Source: Branchipolynoe longqiensis (lineage: Eukaryota > Annelida > Polychaeta > Phyllodocida > Polynoidae). From it: a DNA stretch of 64,000 bases. The DNA lies in the NCBI GenBank assembly GCA_030323885.1, contig CM059189.1, forward strand, positions 51,433,661-51,497,660, read 5' to 3'. The first letter of the stretch is position 1. Each line of letters begins with the position of its first letter. Shown in pieces: positions 19,510 to 30,985 of this stretch. Under the pieces are notes generated by a model that saw only the letters and a program-made list of their open reading frames with translations, searched no databases and was not told the origin of the DNA. Both the position numbers and the translations under genes were made by a program.

Positions 19510-20262
19510 TTGGGAATGTAGAAGCGTCAATTGATAATTGTATCACACAGGTCTCAGGCAGGCCAACACTACTGTTATTTTGTACAGATTTGGTCATAAC
19601 AAAGCATCACCAGACAGGGCTGGCCTTACTTAGCAGCTGCGGGGCCCAATTGGGAACAGTTTTGGCAGGGCTTCCCGGTTCACAGCTAAGGTCTGTTTTA
19701 GTGAAATGATTTATTCAAAATATTAATCCTATATTTTGCTTCAAAAACATTTAAAAATGTATGTGAACAACATTATTGGAAACAGTTTTGACACGGAGAC
19801 CCCTTGGGCGTGGGATCCAAGGATGACGTATTTGGAAATGAGGGTCCGGTGGAATTGTTCCAATTCCATCCAAAACTCATTATTCAATTTTCAAGGGAAA
19901 CTGGGGTTTACCAACAATTCCTTTCCCATTTTTAACTTGTAAAGTCTTTGACTGTTGAGTTTATTTATCATATACCACTTGTGATTTTACCGCAGGTGTA
20001 TGCTCTTTTGGCATACATTTCTGCGCTCCATTTTATCTGTTTGAAATGTACATTTTTTACTCAGATAAGATTAACTACTGTATGACCCCCCAATCGCCAA
20101 TGTTTACTTTTTGTGCTGGGGGGGGGGGGCGTTAAACAAACAAACAAACAAACAAACAATCAAAGGACCCAACGTTGGCCTCAAAGTTGGCCATCACCAA
20201 ACTCACCCACTGTCATCAATGATAGTTCTCCTCGGTGCTTTTCTTCTGTTGTTATTAGATAA
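19510..20262. other. Spacer, no gene seen
   Basis: Includes a G run and a short (caaa)n tract at about 20138-20162. No splice-supported exon or known repeat was recognised. Confidence 0.4.
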
Positions 20263-20545
20263 TTGGCAGTTTGATGTCCTAGCAACAACTAAGCTCATTC
20301 GTGACAAGTACCGACGTGTGACAGTGTGCACTGATGGTGACTTCATAGAATTGCTCCTCTGGGATACTGCACCAGCTACCCAGACGTGATATCCCACTCA
20401 GTCACATTATTCCGACCCCCGTCTTTATCATTGCAATACTGAGCACCAGACAAGAGCGCAGCTGCGAACAATATCTGGTTTGACCCCGCCGGGGAGTGAT
20501 CCGACAACCACCCCTGCGTGGGAGGTGGGTGCTCGTCTCACCCGC
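20263..20545 (-). repeat. SINE-A, diverged
   Basis: 'tgatgtcctagcaacaacta', 'cgacgtgtgacagtgtgcac' and 'gatatcccactcagtcacat' are in family order. The head is degraded. Confidence 0.8.
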
Positions 20546-20619
20546 TCTGCTTTGTGTGTTGTCTTACGTCCTAACAACATATAAGGTCACACCTGCTCTG
20601 CTGACTAGGCTATATATAG

Positions 20620-20996
20620 CAGGAATGAAAGTGGTCCTTGGCAAAAAAAACGTGGACAAATAGCTGAGATTATTACACCAACGGTGAATTTCCGAAAAAA
20701 GCGCGGACCCCCCCCCCCCCCCCCCCCCCCCCCCACTTTGAATTAGTGCGATCAGGGAATCGCGGGGAAATATTGCAAGTCAGTTTTCAGCTATCTTTGT
20801 TGTGCCTATATCATTGCCCATAACTAACTCCTTCTTGTTTGGGGTTTATGTTCTAGCAACATCTAAGGTCATATAATAACGGGATTCAAACTACCCAATA
20901 TTTATTTGTTGGTCATATATTATATATCATGACTTCATAGCATTTTGCTTAAAGTTAATCAGTAAATAATTTTAAAATCGCGGAAATCCCTCATAT
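20620..20996. mobile_element. MITE-9 copy
   Basis: Left end 'caggaatgaaagtggtcctt'. The right part 'atcgcggaaatccctcat' lacks the final terminal bases. A C homopolymer lies at 20708-20734. The interior 'gttctagcaacatctaaggt' is shared with 45857-46520. Confidence 0.75.
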
Positions 20997-21183
20997 AAAC
21001 TATTTGCGAGGACTGTTTTTGCGAATATGTTGTCAATGGCAAGAAGTGGCTGGAGGGTAAGAGTGCGGGTGGGGGGGGGGGGGGGGGGTGTTTGAGATGG
21101 AGGAGCTGGAAGTGCATGGAGAGAGGATCTGTCTGACTCACCACCGGGGAATTCACAGCGTCTTCCCGAGAAGCTGTTTCATT

Positions 21184-21515
21184 GTTGGGAGTTTTACGTC
21201 CTGGCAACATCTAAGGTCATATCAGGACGGGTACCGACTTGTGACAGTGCGCACTCATGGTGACTTTATAGTGCTGTCCCACTGGTTGACCAGGCCACCA
21301 GCACCATGACCGGATATCCCACTCAGTCACATTATCCTGACACTAAGCTAACCAGTCCTTGCCCTATCCTAACAATGACAAACGCCTGGTTAGGAAGCGA
21401 CAAGTACAAATTTGTAAGTCATTGGTTTGACTCGATTATGGTTCGAACCCATGGGTTCGAATTCCACGATCTACCAAAACGGGAGACGGGCGCTCAACTC
21501 ATTCGCCCATCCCGT
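21184..21515 (-). repeat. SINE-A, full length
   Basis: From 'ttgggagttttacgtcctgg' to 'caactcattcgcccatcccg' in reverse. The box B region has a duplicated 'gggttcga' motif. Confidence 0.9.
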
Positions 21516-21639
21516 CTGGTAGTATATGTACTTAATTAATGAAGTCATTTCAAATTGAAACTTGTTAGAAACTACCTGTCGTCTGACTATACCCGCCATG
21601 ACAGGACACATGTTATGTCAGCACAATATGGCAATAACC

Positions 21640-21972
21640 GCACGTGCTAGCCAAATCGGTAGAGCGCAGGCTTGGCGTGCGGAAGGTTAGCAGTTCCACT
21701 CCCAGTCGAGTCAAACCAATGACAATGATTTACTAAATTGATACTTGTCGCTACCTAGCCTGGCTCTCGACATTACTAGGATAGGGCAATGACTGATTAG
21801 CTCAGTATCACGATAATGTGATTGAGTGGACAATTGTGTCATGGTGTTGGCGGCCTGGTCTCCCAGTGGGACAGCACTATAAAATCGACACGAGTGCGCA
21901 GTCACAAGTCGGTACCCGTCCTGATATGACCTTAGATGTTGGCAGGACATAAAGCCCCAACAAACAAACAAA
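21640..21972 (+). repeat. SINE-A, full length
   Basis: Head 'gctagccaaatcggtagagc', body 'gagtcaaaccaatgacaatg', 3' end 'caggacataaagccccaaca' followed by an (acaa)n tail. Confidence 0.9.
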
Positions 21973-22189
21973 CAGATGCAGATACTTTAAATACAGGCAC
22001 TGTTGCATAATATATTATGCATAATCAATTATAGTTAAGGTATTTGCATAACCGCGTATACTTAATCATGGCCTTGCATTCATTGGGGGAAATTATTTAT
22101 TTTAGTATGAATTAAATATATTATATATGAAAAACGCTTCACATTTTTAAATTTCCTAAAAAATATTAACCTACCTAATTCCACGGCTC

Positions 22190-22330
22190 CTTGAACTATC
22201 CCAATACAATCGAGCACCAAGACAGGTACAGCCAAGTATCAATGTTCTATTTGTTTGGTTTGACTCAACTGGGGATCGAACCCACTACGTCCTGCACGGG
22301 AAACAACTATCCTACTTATTCAGCTACGCA
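22190..22330 (-). repeat. SINE-A head fragment
   Basis: Reverse orientation: 'gtttggtttgactcaactgg', 'ggatcgaacccactacgtcc', 'tattcagctacgcag'. Diverged. Confidence 0.65.
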
Positions 22331-22423
22331 GTTTGCTTTGCTTCACCGACGCTCATTCATAATGATGTTATACAAATACCCTCACCACCACACACACACA
22401 CACACACACACACAAGGGATCAG

Positions 22424-22760
22424 ATGGGATGGCCGAATGAGTTGAGCACCTATCTCCCGTTTTGGTAGATCGTCGGATTCGAACCCATGAGTTCGAACCC
22501 TGGTCAAGTGAAACCAATGACTTAAAAATTGATACTTTTCGCTTCCTCGCCAGGCGCTCAGCATTATTAGGATAGGGCAAGGACTGGTTGGCTCAGTGTC
22601 AGGATGATATGACTGAGTAGGATATCAGGTCATGGTGCTGGCGGCCTGATCTCCCAGTGGGGCAGCACTATAAAGTCACCATGAGTGCATACTGTCACAA
22701 GTCGGTACCCATCCGGATATGACCTTAGATGTTGCCAGGACGTAAAACAACCATCCATCA
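22424..22760 (+). repeat. SINE-A, full length, next to a (CA)n tract
   Basis: Head 'gatgggatggccgaatgagt', 3' end 'tgttgccaggacgtaaaaca'. It is preceded by a CA microsatellite at 22388-22414. Confidence 0.9.
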
Positions 22761-23096
22761 CACACAAACAATTCCTGCTTTCTAGAAGTGACAGCCGCTG
22801 TGAGTCTACAACAATTACTGGCAATCGACGCTGTTTGTAAGACTGCTGCCCTATACAGCAGGCCGTTACCTCAACAATAACAGAGTAAGTCTGGGAATTC
22901 CCCCCCCCCCCCCCCCCCGCTCTCTGGGAAGGCACTTCACTAATAATTTGTCGGTAGTTAGATACGATGAGATACACCGGCAGCTAAATCAGTTACATGT
23001 GAATATAAATGGCACAGATTAAAAAATGCTATGTACTCCTCCAGTATGATCTCTAGTTTCCTATAACGCCCCCCCCCCCCCCCCCCCCCCCAGACC

Positions 23097-23392
23097 AGGG
23101 CTGCGTTCAGGATGCGTCTCGGCGATGCTTTTTGGCTTATTTCCGTTCAGGGTTCGTCTCGGCGACGCCTCCCTTTTCAGACTGGAGATGAAAAGCGCCT
23201 CGAAAATGGCCGCCGTATTCAGTAGTTTCAGCCAATCACAGCGCAGCTTTTCCATTGCAAATGGCCGGCGCCTATGGGGGCGGCCCGTTTTCGAGACAAC
23301 AAACTGCCTTTGCAGTTCAGACCAGCGTGACATCACGGCCATCTCCGAGGCGCCCCCGAGACAGACCCTGAATGCGGCCCAGGTCAGCCTCC
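23097..23392. mobile_element. MITE-8 copy 1
   Basis: Ends 'agggctgcgttcaggatgcg' and 'accctgaatgcggcccag'. Interior 'gaaaatggccgccgtattca' and 'gccaatcacagcgcagcttt' are shared with 43532-43799 and 46001-46319. It follows a long C run at 23070-23090. Confidence 0.85.
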
Positions 23393-23427
23393 AGCGTCCT
23401 CTCCTGTGATTTCTTACCAGACAGGAA

Positions 23428-23735
23428 TAACCAAATGAGTTGAGAGTCCATCTCCCGTTTTGGTAGAGCATCGAGTCAAACCAATGACGTAAAAATGCAT
23501 ACTTGTCGCCCTCCTAGCCAAGCGCTCGGCATTATTAGGAAAAGGCAGGGACTGGTTGGCTCAGTGTCAGGATGATATGAATGAGTCAGTGAGAGGGATA
23601 TCAGGTCATGGTGTTGGTGGCCTAATCTCCCAGTGGAGCAGCACTATAAAGTTGCCATGAGTGAGCAGTCACAAGTCGATACCCATCCTGATATGACCTT
23701 AGATGTTGTCAGGACAAACTCCAACAACCAAGCCT
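23428..23735 (+). repeat. SINE-A with deleted box B region
   Basis: The head 'aaccaaatgagttgagagtc' joins directly to 'atcgagtcaaaccaatgacg'. The 3' end is 'aggacaaactccaacaacca'. Confidence 0.85.
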
Positions 23736-23739
23736 GTGA

Positions 23740-24597
23740 TTTCGTAACCCTCCCCCCAGCAACCACTCTACTCTGCCTGGGAAGAAAATGGTCTCTGGGT
23801 AAAAAAGCGGAAATGCTGATGTATTCCTGCCTGCTTGCCTGTATGTTTGCCTGTATATATAAGGGTCACTCTCCTGAAAACATCAATAAAAAAACATCCT
23901 ACTTATGTTTTCCCTTATACTTTTCATATTCATGTTCAGATTTGACGTAAGAAATAAGGGAAATAAAATAAACTGCATGCAACTTTGGTCTTTTTAGTTA
24001 TGAAGTGTTTTTGTACACACAAAAAACGTTTTACAGTCAGCCATTTGCAACATGACATATGGTTGGATCCTTACTAACATCTTGTATTGCATTGATATAT
24101 CAAACAAAACAGTTCCCAAATCAAAAGGAAGTATTTATTAACATGTATGCATGCTTAATTTTTTTTATAAATAATTTCCGTCACAGATGTAACCAGTGGT
24201 GTCCGGATGCCACACAAATATTGTACACTAATTCTTCAGTGAATAAAGCATGGCTGGGAATTTAAAAAAAAAATCAATATAAGCACTACATATTTCTGTA
24301 TATTATCCCATGATTAATATGCTTCTCAGTAGGAAATTATTTAATTATGTTTAGATTTTTTTTTATTAAGCAAACTGTGTGGCGTCCTAAACATGTGTTA
24401 CGTCTGAGCAACACATGCTATACTGCCATATGACATAGCTTAATCATGACTTTATCTCATGAATTTATATTTTACATAGATGTAAAGGGGAGATTTCCAC
24501 CTTTCATTTGCAACCCAAAAATGTTTGAAATTCAAATATTAAATTTTAACTCTCCATGTGACACTTCTGGCCAGTTTTCAGGAGAGTGACCCATAAC
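23740..24597. other. AT-rich spacer, no gene seen
   Basis: No exon recognised. A short match to the MITE-9 start lies near 23785 ('aaaatggtctctgggtaaaa'). Confidence 0.4.
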
Positions 24598-24890
24598 TGC
24601 CTGCTTGCCTGCATGCATGTAGATTTGCCTGCATGACTGCCTGCCGGTATGACTGCCTGCATGCATGTACGCCTGCATGCATGTATGCCTGCCTGCTTAT
24701 ATGAATGTATGTTTTCCTGTATGACTGCCTGCCTGCATGTATGACTGCCCGTCTTCCTGCATGTCTGTTTGCCCGTATGACTGCCTGTATGTTTGCATGC
24801 ATATAGGACTGTCTGCCTGCCTGCTTGCCTGTATGTATGTGTATATGTATGCCCGTATGTCTGTCTGCATGTCTGTTTATTTGCCTCCCT
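24598..24890. repeat. Degenerate 'ctgcctgcatgt' minisatellite
   Basis: Irregular tandem array of 'tgcctgcatgtatg'-like units. Open frames rich in Cys/Met or Thr/His occur on both strands and are by-products of the repeat. Confidence 0.85.
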
Positions 24891-25342
24891 CCCTCGACCC
24901 ACTCCTTCCCTCCATCCGGATGGACTGGTAGTACACGAACGCCACCTAGCGTTATCTCGGGCGCCGGCAAGCCCGATTATATCATCTTAAGACAGCCATA
25001 ACTCATATCGAAACTGAAACTAAAACAATACTCTCCCTCTTCCCGATCAGAAGTTAGAAAAAAGAAATGCAGTGAAGCGCGGTAGACACTGGACGATAAT
25101 TGGGGAACAACTAATCAAACTAACTGGGCATGAATTAAGGCTACAAGTAGTACAACTAGGGACAGACACAATGGGGTGTGGCCAGCCTGAAAAAGGTTGC
25201 ACTATATACATGTAGCATACAAACATATATGAACCTATGTGTATGTGTACATGGGTATTTCTCACAAACTGTGTACTACATATTTGGTTTCCAGATTACA
25301 TTGTTAATGATTTCGCATTTGGGGTGGGGGGTATCTACCGAT

Positions 25343-25662
25343 ATGAAGCTTGTTCTATTTAACGATGCCCCTAGAGCACATTGATTTTTATCATCGGCTA
25401 TTGGACGTCAAACATAGTCATTCTGACATATTTCTTGAGAAGAAACCCGCTTCCGCCATGTAGGCTACTCTTTCCGATAAGCAGCAAGGGTTCTTTTATA
25501 TGCACTTTCCCACAGGCAGGACAGCACATACCACAGCCTTTGATGAACCACTTGTGGACCACTGGTTGGAACGGAAAATAGCCCAAACTACAAATGCGTC
25601 CACTGAGCAGGATCGATAGGATGACAGGTGGACACTCTACCGCCTGAGCTAAGTCCCGCTCC
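25343..25662 (-). repeat. SINE-C inserted in a SINE-A head
   Basis: The reverse of SINE-C: 'agcttgttctatttaacgat', 'ggctactctttccgataagc', and the tRNA-like head 'gtggacactctaccgcctga'. It is flanked by 'tatctaccgat' (25332-25342) and 'tatctactgat' (25663-25673), and the right flank continues as a SINE-A head ('tcgggcaccgcgcccagt'). Confidence 0.85.
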
Positions 25663-25689
25663 TATCTACTGATTCGGGCACCGCGCCCA

Positions 25690-25801
25690 GTATTTTAAAC
25701 TAAAGTAAGGTCGACTATAACAATCAACTTAATATATTTATCTCTCTATTATCACACAAAAATCAGAAACTCAAAACCATCGGACTATGCAACTTTAATT
25801 T
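25690..25801. mobile_element. MITE-1 end fragment
   Basis: One arm only, ending 'aaccatcggactatgcaact'. Confidence 0.8.
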
Positions 25802-26082
25802 TTCATAAAAGGTGATCCTTTCACCGAATTATGTAGCTTTAATGCACCTCGGCGCTGACACATTCTCCAAGCAGAGAGCTAATCAATACTATAAAAGTTG
25901 CCACATGTCGTACGGGCAGAGTGGTGGTGTGCTTGGAGACAGACCCGAGCATGCGCACACACACCGGCTGTGTGCTTAGATGCCTGTATCGATATTCACA
26001 ATTTCCGGAAAGCAGATTTCTGTATGCTCGGGGCCGCCTAAACAAAAGTGTACAACTGAAATAACCAGAGTCACACACCGGG

Positions 26083-26352
26083 TGCGGAGGCCGAATCGGT
26101 AGAGCGCAGGGCTCGGGTGTGGGAAACCGGGAGTTCGGTTCCTGGTCGAGTCAAACCAATGACTTATAAAATTGATCAAACTGATACTTGTCGCTTCCCT
26201 AGCCTGGCGCTCGGCATTAATAGGATAGGGCAACGACTGAGTGGGATATCGGGTCATGGTGCCGATGGCCTGATTTCCCAGTGGGGTAGTACTATAAAGT
26301 CACCATGAGTGCGCACTGTCACAAACATTTTTGTCGGTACCCGTTCTGATGT
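26083..26352 (+). repeat. SINE-A
   Basis: Head 'ggaggccgaatcggtagagc', box B 'gagttcggttcctggtcgag'. The tail ends near 'gttctgatgtgactttagac', short of the usual 3' terminus. Confidence 0.88.
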
Positions 26353-26639
26353 GACTTTAGACAAACGTGGTTATGTCTTACAAGAAAAAAGTTGTAAGAA
26401 TGTTTGGGTAAGATGCATGGCATCGATGTGTAAATCTTCACATTTTCACAAAATCATGGAAGTATACTTTTGATATCATTTGTGGGATAGATCAAATACA
26501 TGTAGCAAACTAGCATTGCTAACATACTAAACACACAGAGGCAACAATAATGATTTGAATTGCTATCAATAAAAGAAAGAATTAATTATCAGCATCGTAA
26601 TGTGGAAACCAAATATGTGGGTCCCAGTTTTAGAGAATC

Positions 26640-26892
26640 ATGTATGTATGTATGTGTGTATGTATTTATGTATGTATGTGTGTATGTATGTGTGTATGTA
26701 TGTATGTATGTATGTGTGTGTATGTATGTACGCATGCGTGTGTGTGTATGCATGTATGTATGTATGCATGTATGTATGTATGTATGCATGTATGTATGTA
26801 TGTATGTATGTATGTATGTATGTATGTATGTATGTATGTATGTATGTATGTATGTATCTATGTATGTATGTATGTATGTATGTATGTATACA
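26640..26892. repeat. (TGTA)n microsatellite
   Basis: About 250 bp of near-perfect 'tgta' repeats. Long open frames in several phases (Met-Tyr-Val-Cys) are artefacts of a 4-bp unit lacking stop codons. Confidence 0.97.
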
Positions 26893-27127
26893 TAGCCTCG
26901 TTTTGGGACACGATCAGGACGGCTTTATATTGATTGACCGACTACCGTAAAGGCACCGATAAAGAGCAGTGGTTTCTATGGGAACCCTAATGAGTTCTTA
27001 TCCTCCGGTCTCTTTAGAGCTAGAGATGGAAGTGAGGCTATCCTCACCCTACCCCCCCCCACCCTCCCACTCCCCCTCCCCCTCCCCGACCCCAGCCCTA
27101 TCCTTTGCTATAGGTCCAACACTATAA

Positions 27128-27575
27128 TCACACGTCGACTTTATAGTGCTGCCCCGCAGGAGATAACTAGTCCTTGCCCTATCCTAATAAATTTCAGGGA
27201 TGAAAGTGGTCTCGGGCAAAAAAAGCAGAAACGCAGATATTCTACCATAGGCTTAGCCCTGTCAGGGAATCGCAGAAGATTTCCGGAAGACATCTTTCAT
27301 ACATACTGGTATACTCCGATAGTGCTGCAGCATTTGAACCACGTATTAGTATACGCTGATAGTGCTGCATCGGTTGAACGACATATTAGTATATGCTGAT
27401 CGTGTTGTGTGTCCGCAGTACAGCAAAAATCGCGGAAATCCGCGAAATCGCGGAGATCTTTCATCCCTGAATAATGCCGAGCACCTGGCAAGGGAGCGGC
27501 AAGTATCAATTTTCTAAATCATTGGTTTAACTCGACTAGGAATTGAACTCCCGATCTCCCACACCGGAGGCCTGC
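27128..27575 (-). repeat. SINE-A split by MITE-9
   Basis: 'cgactttatagtgctgcccc' to 'cctatcctaataa' lies left of the MITE. 'taatgccgagcacctggcaa' to 'ctcccacaccggaggcctgc' resumes on the right. Together they read as one SINE-A in reverse. Confidence 0.88.
27195..27469. mobile_element. MITE-9 copy inserted in a SINE-A
   Basis: Ends 'cagggatgaaagtggtctc' and 'gagatctttcatccctg'. It contains a locally repeated 'actccgatagtgctgca' block (27314, 27352). The host SINE would read 'cctaataatgccgagc' without it. Confidence 0.88.
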
Positions 27576-27658
27576 GCCTGTATTTATGTATGTATGTAAC
27601 AATGTGATGTTTCATTCAGTGTCAAAGGCAAATTGCATTCAAGTAAATAACAATGTCT

Positions 27659-27926
27659 TATGCCAGGTACACACATGCCGTATAGGATTCGCGCACTAAA
27701 ACTCCTGATCTGCTTAAAACTGAAATCGGGCCAATTCATTTTTCGAATCGGGAATCGCAATCGTAATGCTAGCGCACACCTACCGTTTTAGCCCTAAAAA
27801 TCGGGAATCACAATCGGTAGGTGTGCTAGGGGAGTGCACACCTCACGACTTTTGGGCAGTTTTAGATCGTATACGGTAGGTGGGTGCGGAAAAACGATCG
27901 TATACGCCTAGTGTGTACCAGGCATT
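27659..27926. mobile_element. MITE-3 copy
   Basis: Ends 'atgccaggtacacacatgcc' and 'gtgtgtaccaggcat'. The interior 'attcatttttcgaatcgg' matches 2607-2873. Confidence 0.87.
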
Positions 27927-28159
27927 AAAATGTGAATATCTTGAAAACTAAACAGCCATATGTACGACGGGGATTGGCTAATTACCTAGAGAAATTATAC
28001 GAAATGCTCATGTTCAAAAGCAAAATATGATACATGACATACAAATGCTAAGTTTATCTTCCATAGATTTAGTGTCGCATCTCCCATATCTATCAATCTA
28101 CCTATTTATCTATCTATCTACTAATCTAGACACCCATTCTTCATGTTTTCAAAGCCACA

Positions 28160-28560
28160 AAGAGGAAATGGAAAGCAAATATGAAAATGGAAGAGAAAGA
28201 AGAGAAAGAGGAAGAGGAAGGGGGAGATCAATGATGGGGAGACTGAGAGACCCCCTTACGGTGCCTGGGAGGGGAGGGTGACTTCGTGATATCGAGGCGG
28301 AAGATGCGTTGTGGGGGAACTCCTGCATCGAGACACCGCCCGCCGCCGCGCCACCTGCCGAGTGGTTCCCGCCTCACATCACCTGCCGGCCCGACCCCGG
28401 GCACAGCGGCGCACCTACAGCGGCCAAATTCCCCGACAGTGAATCACCGCCCGATGCACACGGGTAGAGCGAGATGGCCGGTCAATGCCTTGCGCAATAA
28501 GGCCAAAAATTTACTAAAATTGGTGATCGTCCTTTCGAAATAAAAATCTGGGTCGGATGG
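28160..28560 (+). other. GC-rich stretch with unassigned ORF
   Basis: A purine-rich run (28165-28235) leads into a GC-rich region with an 85-codon frame at 28286-28543 rich in Pro, Arg and His. No domain, splice pattern or repeat family was recognised. It could be a CpG-rich regulatory stretch or an unknown repeat. Confidence 0.3.
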
Positions 28561-28621
28561 GTGTTTTTTTAATTTATTAATTGTATTTTTTCTGCCTTGT
28601 GACGTAGACGTAATACATAAC

Positions 28622-28738
28622 CAGGCATGATGGCCGAATGAGTTGAGCATCCGCCTCCCATTCTAGTAAGTCATGGGACTCAAACTCCTGGGTTTGAAAC
28701 CTGGCCGAGTCAAACTAATGACTAAAAAATTGATACGA
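28622..28738 (+). repeat. SINE-A head fragment
   Basis: 'gcatgatggccgaatgagtt' to 'ctaatgactaaaaaattgat'. The tail is missing. Confidence 0.85.
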
Positions 28739-28891
28739 AAGTAGAATTGCTGCTAGCCCGACAGATTTTTAACAGTTAAATCTTCTTCTTAATCTGGGGC
28801 GGACGATTTTTCAAGCATGGGCGGGGACGATCACCATTTTTTGTTTGTTTTGGCCTAACTGTATGGCATTGAGTGCATCTACCTTAGTATC

Positions 28892-29209
28892 ACCGGGCGC
28901 AGTGGCCGAATCGGTAGAGCATGGGGCCTCACGTGCAGAAGGTTGGTTCCCGGTCGAGTCAAACCAATAACTTTAAAATTGATATTTGTTGCTTCCTAGT
29001 CTGGTGCTCGGCATTAATAGGATAGGGCAAGGACTAGTTAGCTCAGTGTCAGGATAATGTGACTGAGTGGGATATCGGGTCATGGTGCCAATGGCATGAT
29101 TTCCCAGTGGGGCAGCACTATAAAGTCACCATGAGTGTGCACTGTCACAAGTCAGTACCCGTCCTGATATGACCTTAGATGTTGCCAGGACGTAAAAACT
29201 CCAACAACC
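28892..29209 (+). repeat. SINE-A, full length
   Basis: Head 'ccgggcgcagtggccgaatc', 3' end 'aaactccaacaaccaacc'. Approximate flanking repeat: 'ttagtatcac' on the left and 'taggtatcac' on the right. Confidence 0.92.
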
Positions 29210-29285
29210 AACCTAGGTATCACAGCTATGTGCCAATATTAATGTGCCAGCCTTCCAGATTATCAGGAATCTAATACACAAATTT

Positions 29286-29627
29286 TGGGGAGCGGAACGT
29301 AGCTCAGGCGGTAGAGTGTCCACCTGTGAAGGTGTGGGGTCATGCGATCAATCCTGTTCTGTGAACCCATTTGCAGTTTGGGCTATTTTCCATTCCAACC
29401 AGTGGTCCACAACTGGTTCATCAATGGCTGTGGTATGTGATGTCCTGTCTGTGGGAAAGTGCATATAACACACCTCTTGCTACTTATCGGAAAGAGTAGG
29501 CTATGCGACGACAGCGGGCTTCCTCCAAAGAAATATGTCAGAATGACCATATGCTTAACGTCCAATAGCCAATGATATGAAACTCAATGTGCTCAAGCAG
29601 TGTCGTTATATAAAACAAACTTTCCTT
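29286..29627 (+). repeat. SINE-C, full length with 14-bp target-site duplication
   Basis: tRNA-like head 'gtagctcaggcggtagagtg' with box B-like 'gtcatgcgatcaatcctg'. Body 'tggtccacaactggttcatc' and 'cttatcggaaagagtaggct'; 3' end 'taaaacaaactttcc'. The perfect direct repeat 'taatacacaaattt' flanks it at 29272-29285 and 29628-29641. The element is about 342 bp. Confidence 0.95.
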
Positions 29628-29896
29628 TAATACACAAATTTATTACTAGACTTGAGAAGTCAGAAAATGCTGTGATACTAAGTATAATACAGGGACTTGT
29701 GAAAACAGGAGAGTGATCTAAGACATTCGTACAAACTACTGTATGTATACCAGCATTTTGATAATGGTTAGTATTGTAGTATTCATATTATTAATAACCT
29801 GTATGTTATTCACATATATTATTGTATGTACCTACTATCGACCAATTTATGTAACTGCCATAATGCTGAGTTTGAAATAAAGCAGTGAATTGAATT

Positions 29897-30183
29897 ATCA
29901 GGACGGGCACCCGACTTGTGACAGTGTGCACTCATAGCGACTTTATAGTGCTGCCCCACTGCGAGACCAGGCCGCCAGCACCATGACCTGATATCCCACT
30001 CAGTCACATTATCTTGACACAAGCCAACCAGTCTCCTTGCCATATCCTAATATTGCCGAGCGCCTAGCTAGGAAGCGACAAGTATCAATTTTTAAGTCAT
30101 TGGTTTGAAATCGACCAAGGTTCGAATCCCGCAAACTCCCAAAATGGGAGACGGACGATCAACTCATTCGGCCATCCCATCTG
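29897..30183 (-). repeat. SINE-A next to a minisatellite
   Basis: 'atcaggacgggcacccgact' to 'ctcattcggccatcccatct'. The 3' terminal part is replaced by 'aaataaagcagtgaattga'. The head end touches the 30-bp minisatellite. Confidence 0.87.
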
Positions 30184-30985
30184 GTCTAGGGTGGAGATGG
30201 TAGTGGGTGGTGACGGTAGTGGGTAGAGAGGGCGGGGTGGAGAGGGTAGTGGGTAGAGAGGGCGGGGTGGAGAGGGTAGTGGGTAGAGAGGGCCGGGTGG
30301 AGAGGGTAGTGGGTAGAGAGGGCGGGTTGGAGAGGGTAGTGGGTAGAGAGAGAGGGGTGGTGAGGGTAGTGGGTAGAGAAGGCGGGGTGGAGAGGGTAGT
30401 GGGCAGAGAAGGCAGGGTGGAGAGGGTAGTGGGTAGAGAGGGCAGGGTGGAGAGCGTAGTGGGTAGAGAGGGCGGGGTGGTGAGGGTAGTGGGTAGAGAG
30501 GGCAGGGTGGAGAGGGTAGTGGGTAGAGAGGGCGGGGTGGAGAGGGCGGGGTGGAGAGGGTAGTGGGTAGAGAGAGCGGGGTGATGAGGGTAGTGGGTAG
30601 AGAGAGCGGGGTGGTGAGGGTAGTGGGTAGAGAGGGTAGTGGGTAGAGAGGGCAGGGTGGAGAGGGTAGTGGGTAGAGAGGGCAGGGTGGTGAGGGTAGT
30701 GTGTAGAGAGAGCGGGGTGGTGAGGGTAGTGGGTAGAGAGGGCGGGGTGGAGAGGGTAGTGGGTAGAGAGGGCAGGGTGGTGAGGGTAGTGGGTAGAGAG
30801 AGCGGGGTGGTGAGGGTAGTGGGTAGAGAGGGCGGGGTGGAGAGGGTAGTGGGTAGAGAGGGCAGGGTGGAGAGGGTAGTGGGTGGGGTGGAGAGGGTAG
30901 TGGGTAGAGAGGGCCGGGTGGAGAGGGTAGTGGGTAGAGGGCGGGGTGGAGAGGGCAGTGGGTAGAGAAGGCGGGGGTAGAGCCG
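30184..30985. repeat. 30-bp minisatellite, about 26 units
   Basis: The unit 'agagggtagtgggtagagag' plus 'ggcggggtgg' is exactly 30 bp, with minor variants ('ggcagggtgg', 'agcggggtgg') and a few deleted units near 30540-30640 and 30880-30960. The unit is a multiple of 3 and has no stops in some frames, giving long 10-residue-repeat ORFs on both strands (minus 'LPTTLSTPPS'). Confidence 0.95.

Noticed and set aside
24546..24990. Cys- and His-rich ORFs on both strands
   Set aside because: They coincide with the 'ctgcctgcatgt' minisatellite.
26560..26950. Met-Tyr-Val-Cys repeat ORFs of about 100 codons
   Set aside because: Direct by-product of a (tgta)n microsatellite, open in several frames.
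28286..28543. 85-codon GC-rich ORF considered as an exon
   Set aside because: No domain, no clear splice sites, and composition alone could explain the open frame; listed only as unassigned.
28892..28990. tRNA-like box A and box B sequences here and in some 30 other places
   Set aside because: They are heads of SINEs: no complete cloverleaf was discernible, and each is followed by a conserved SINE body and tail.
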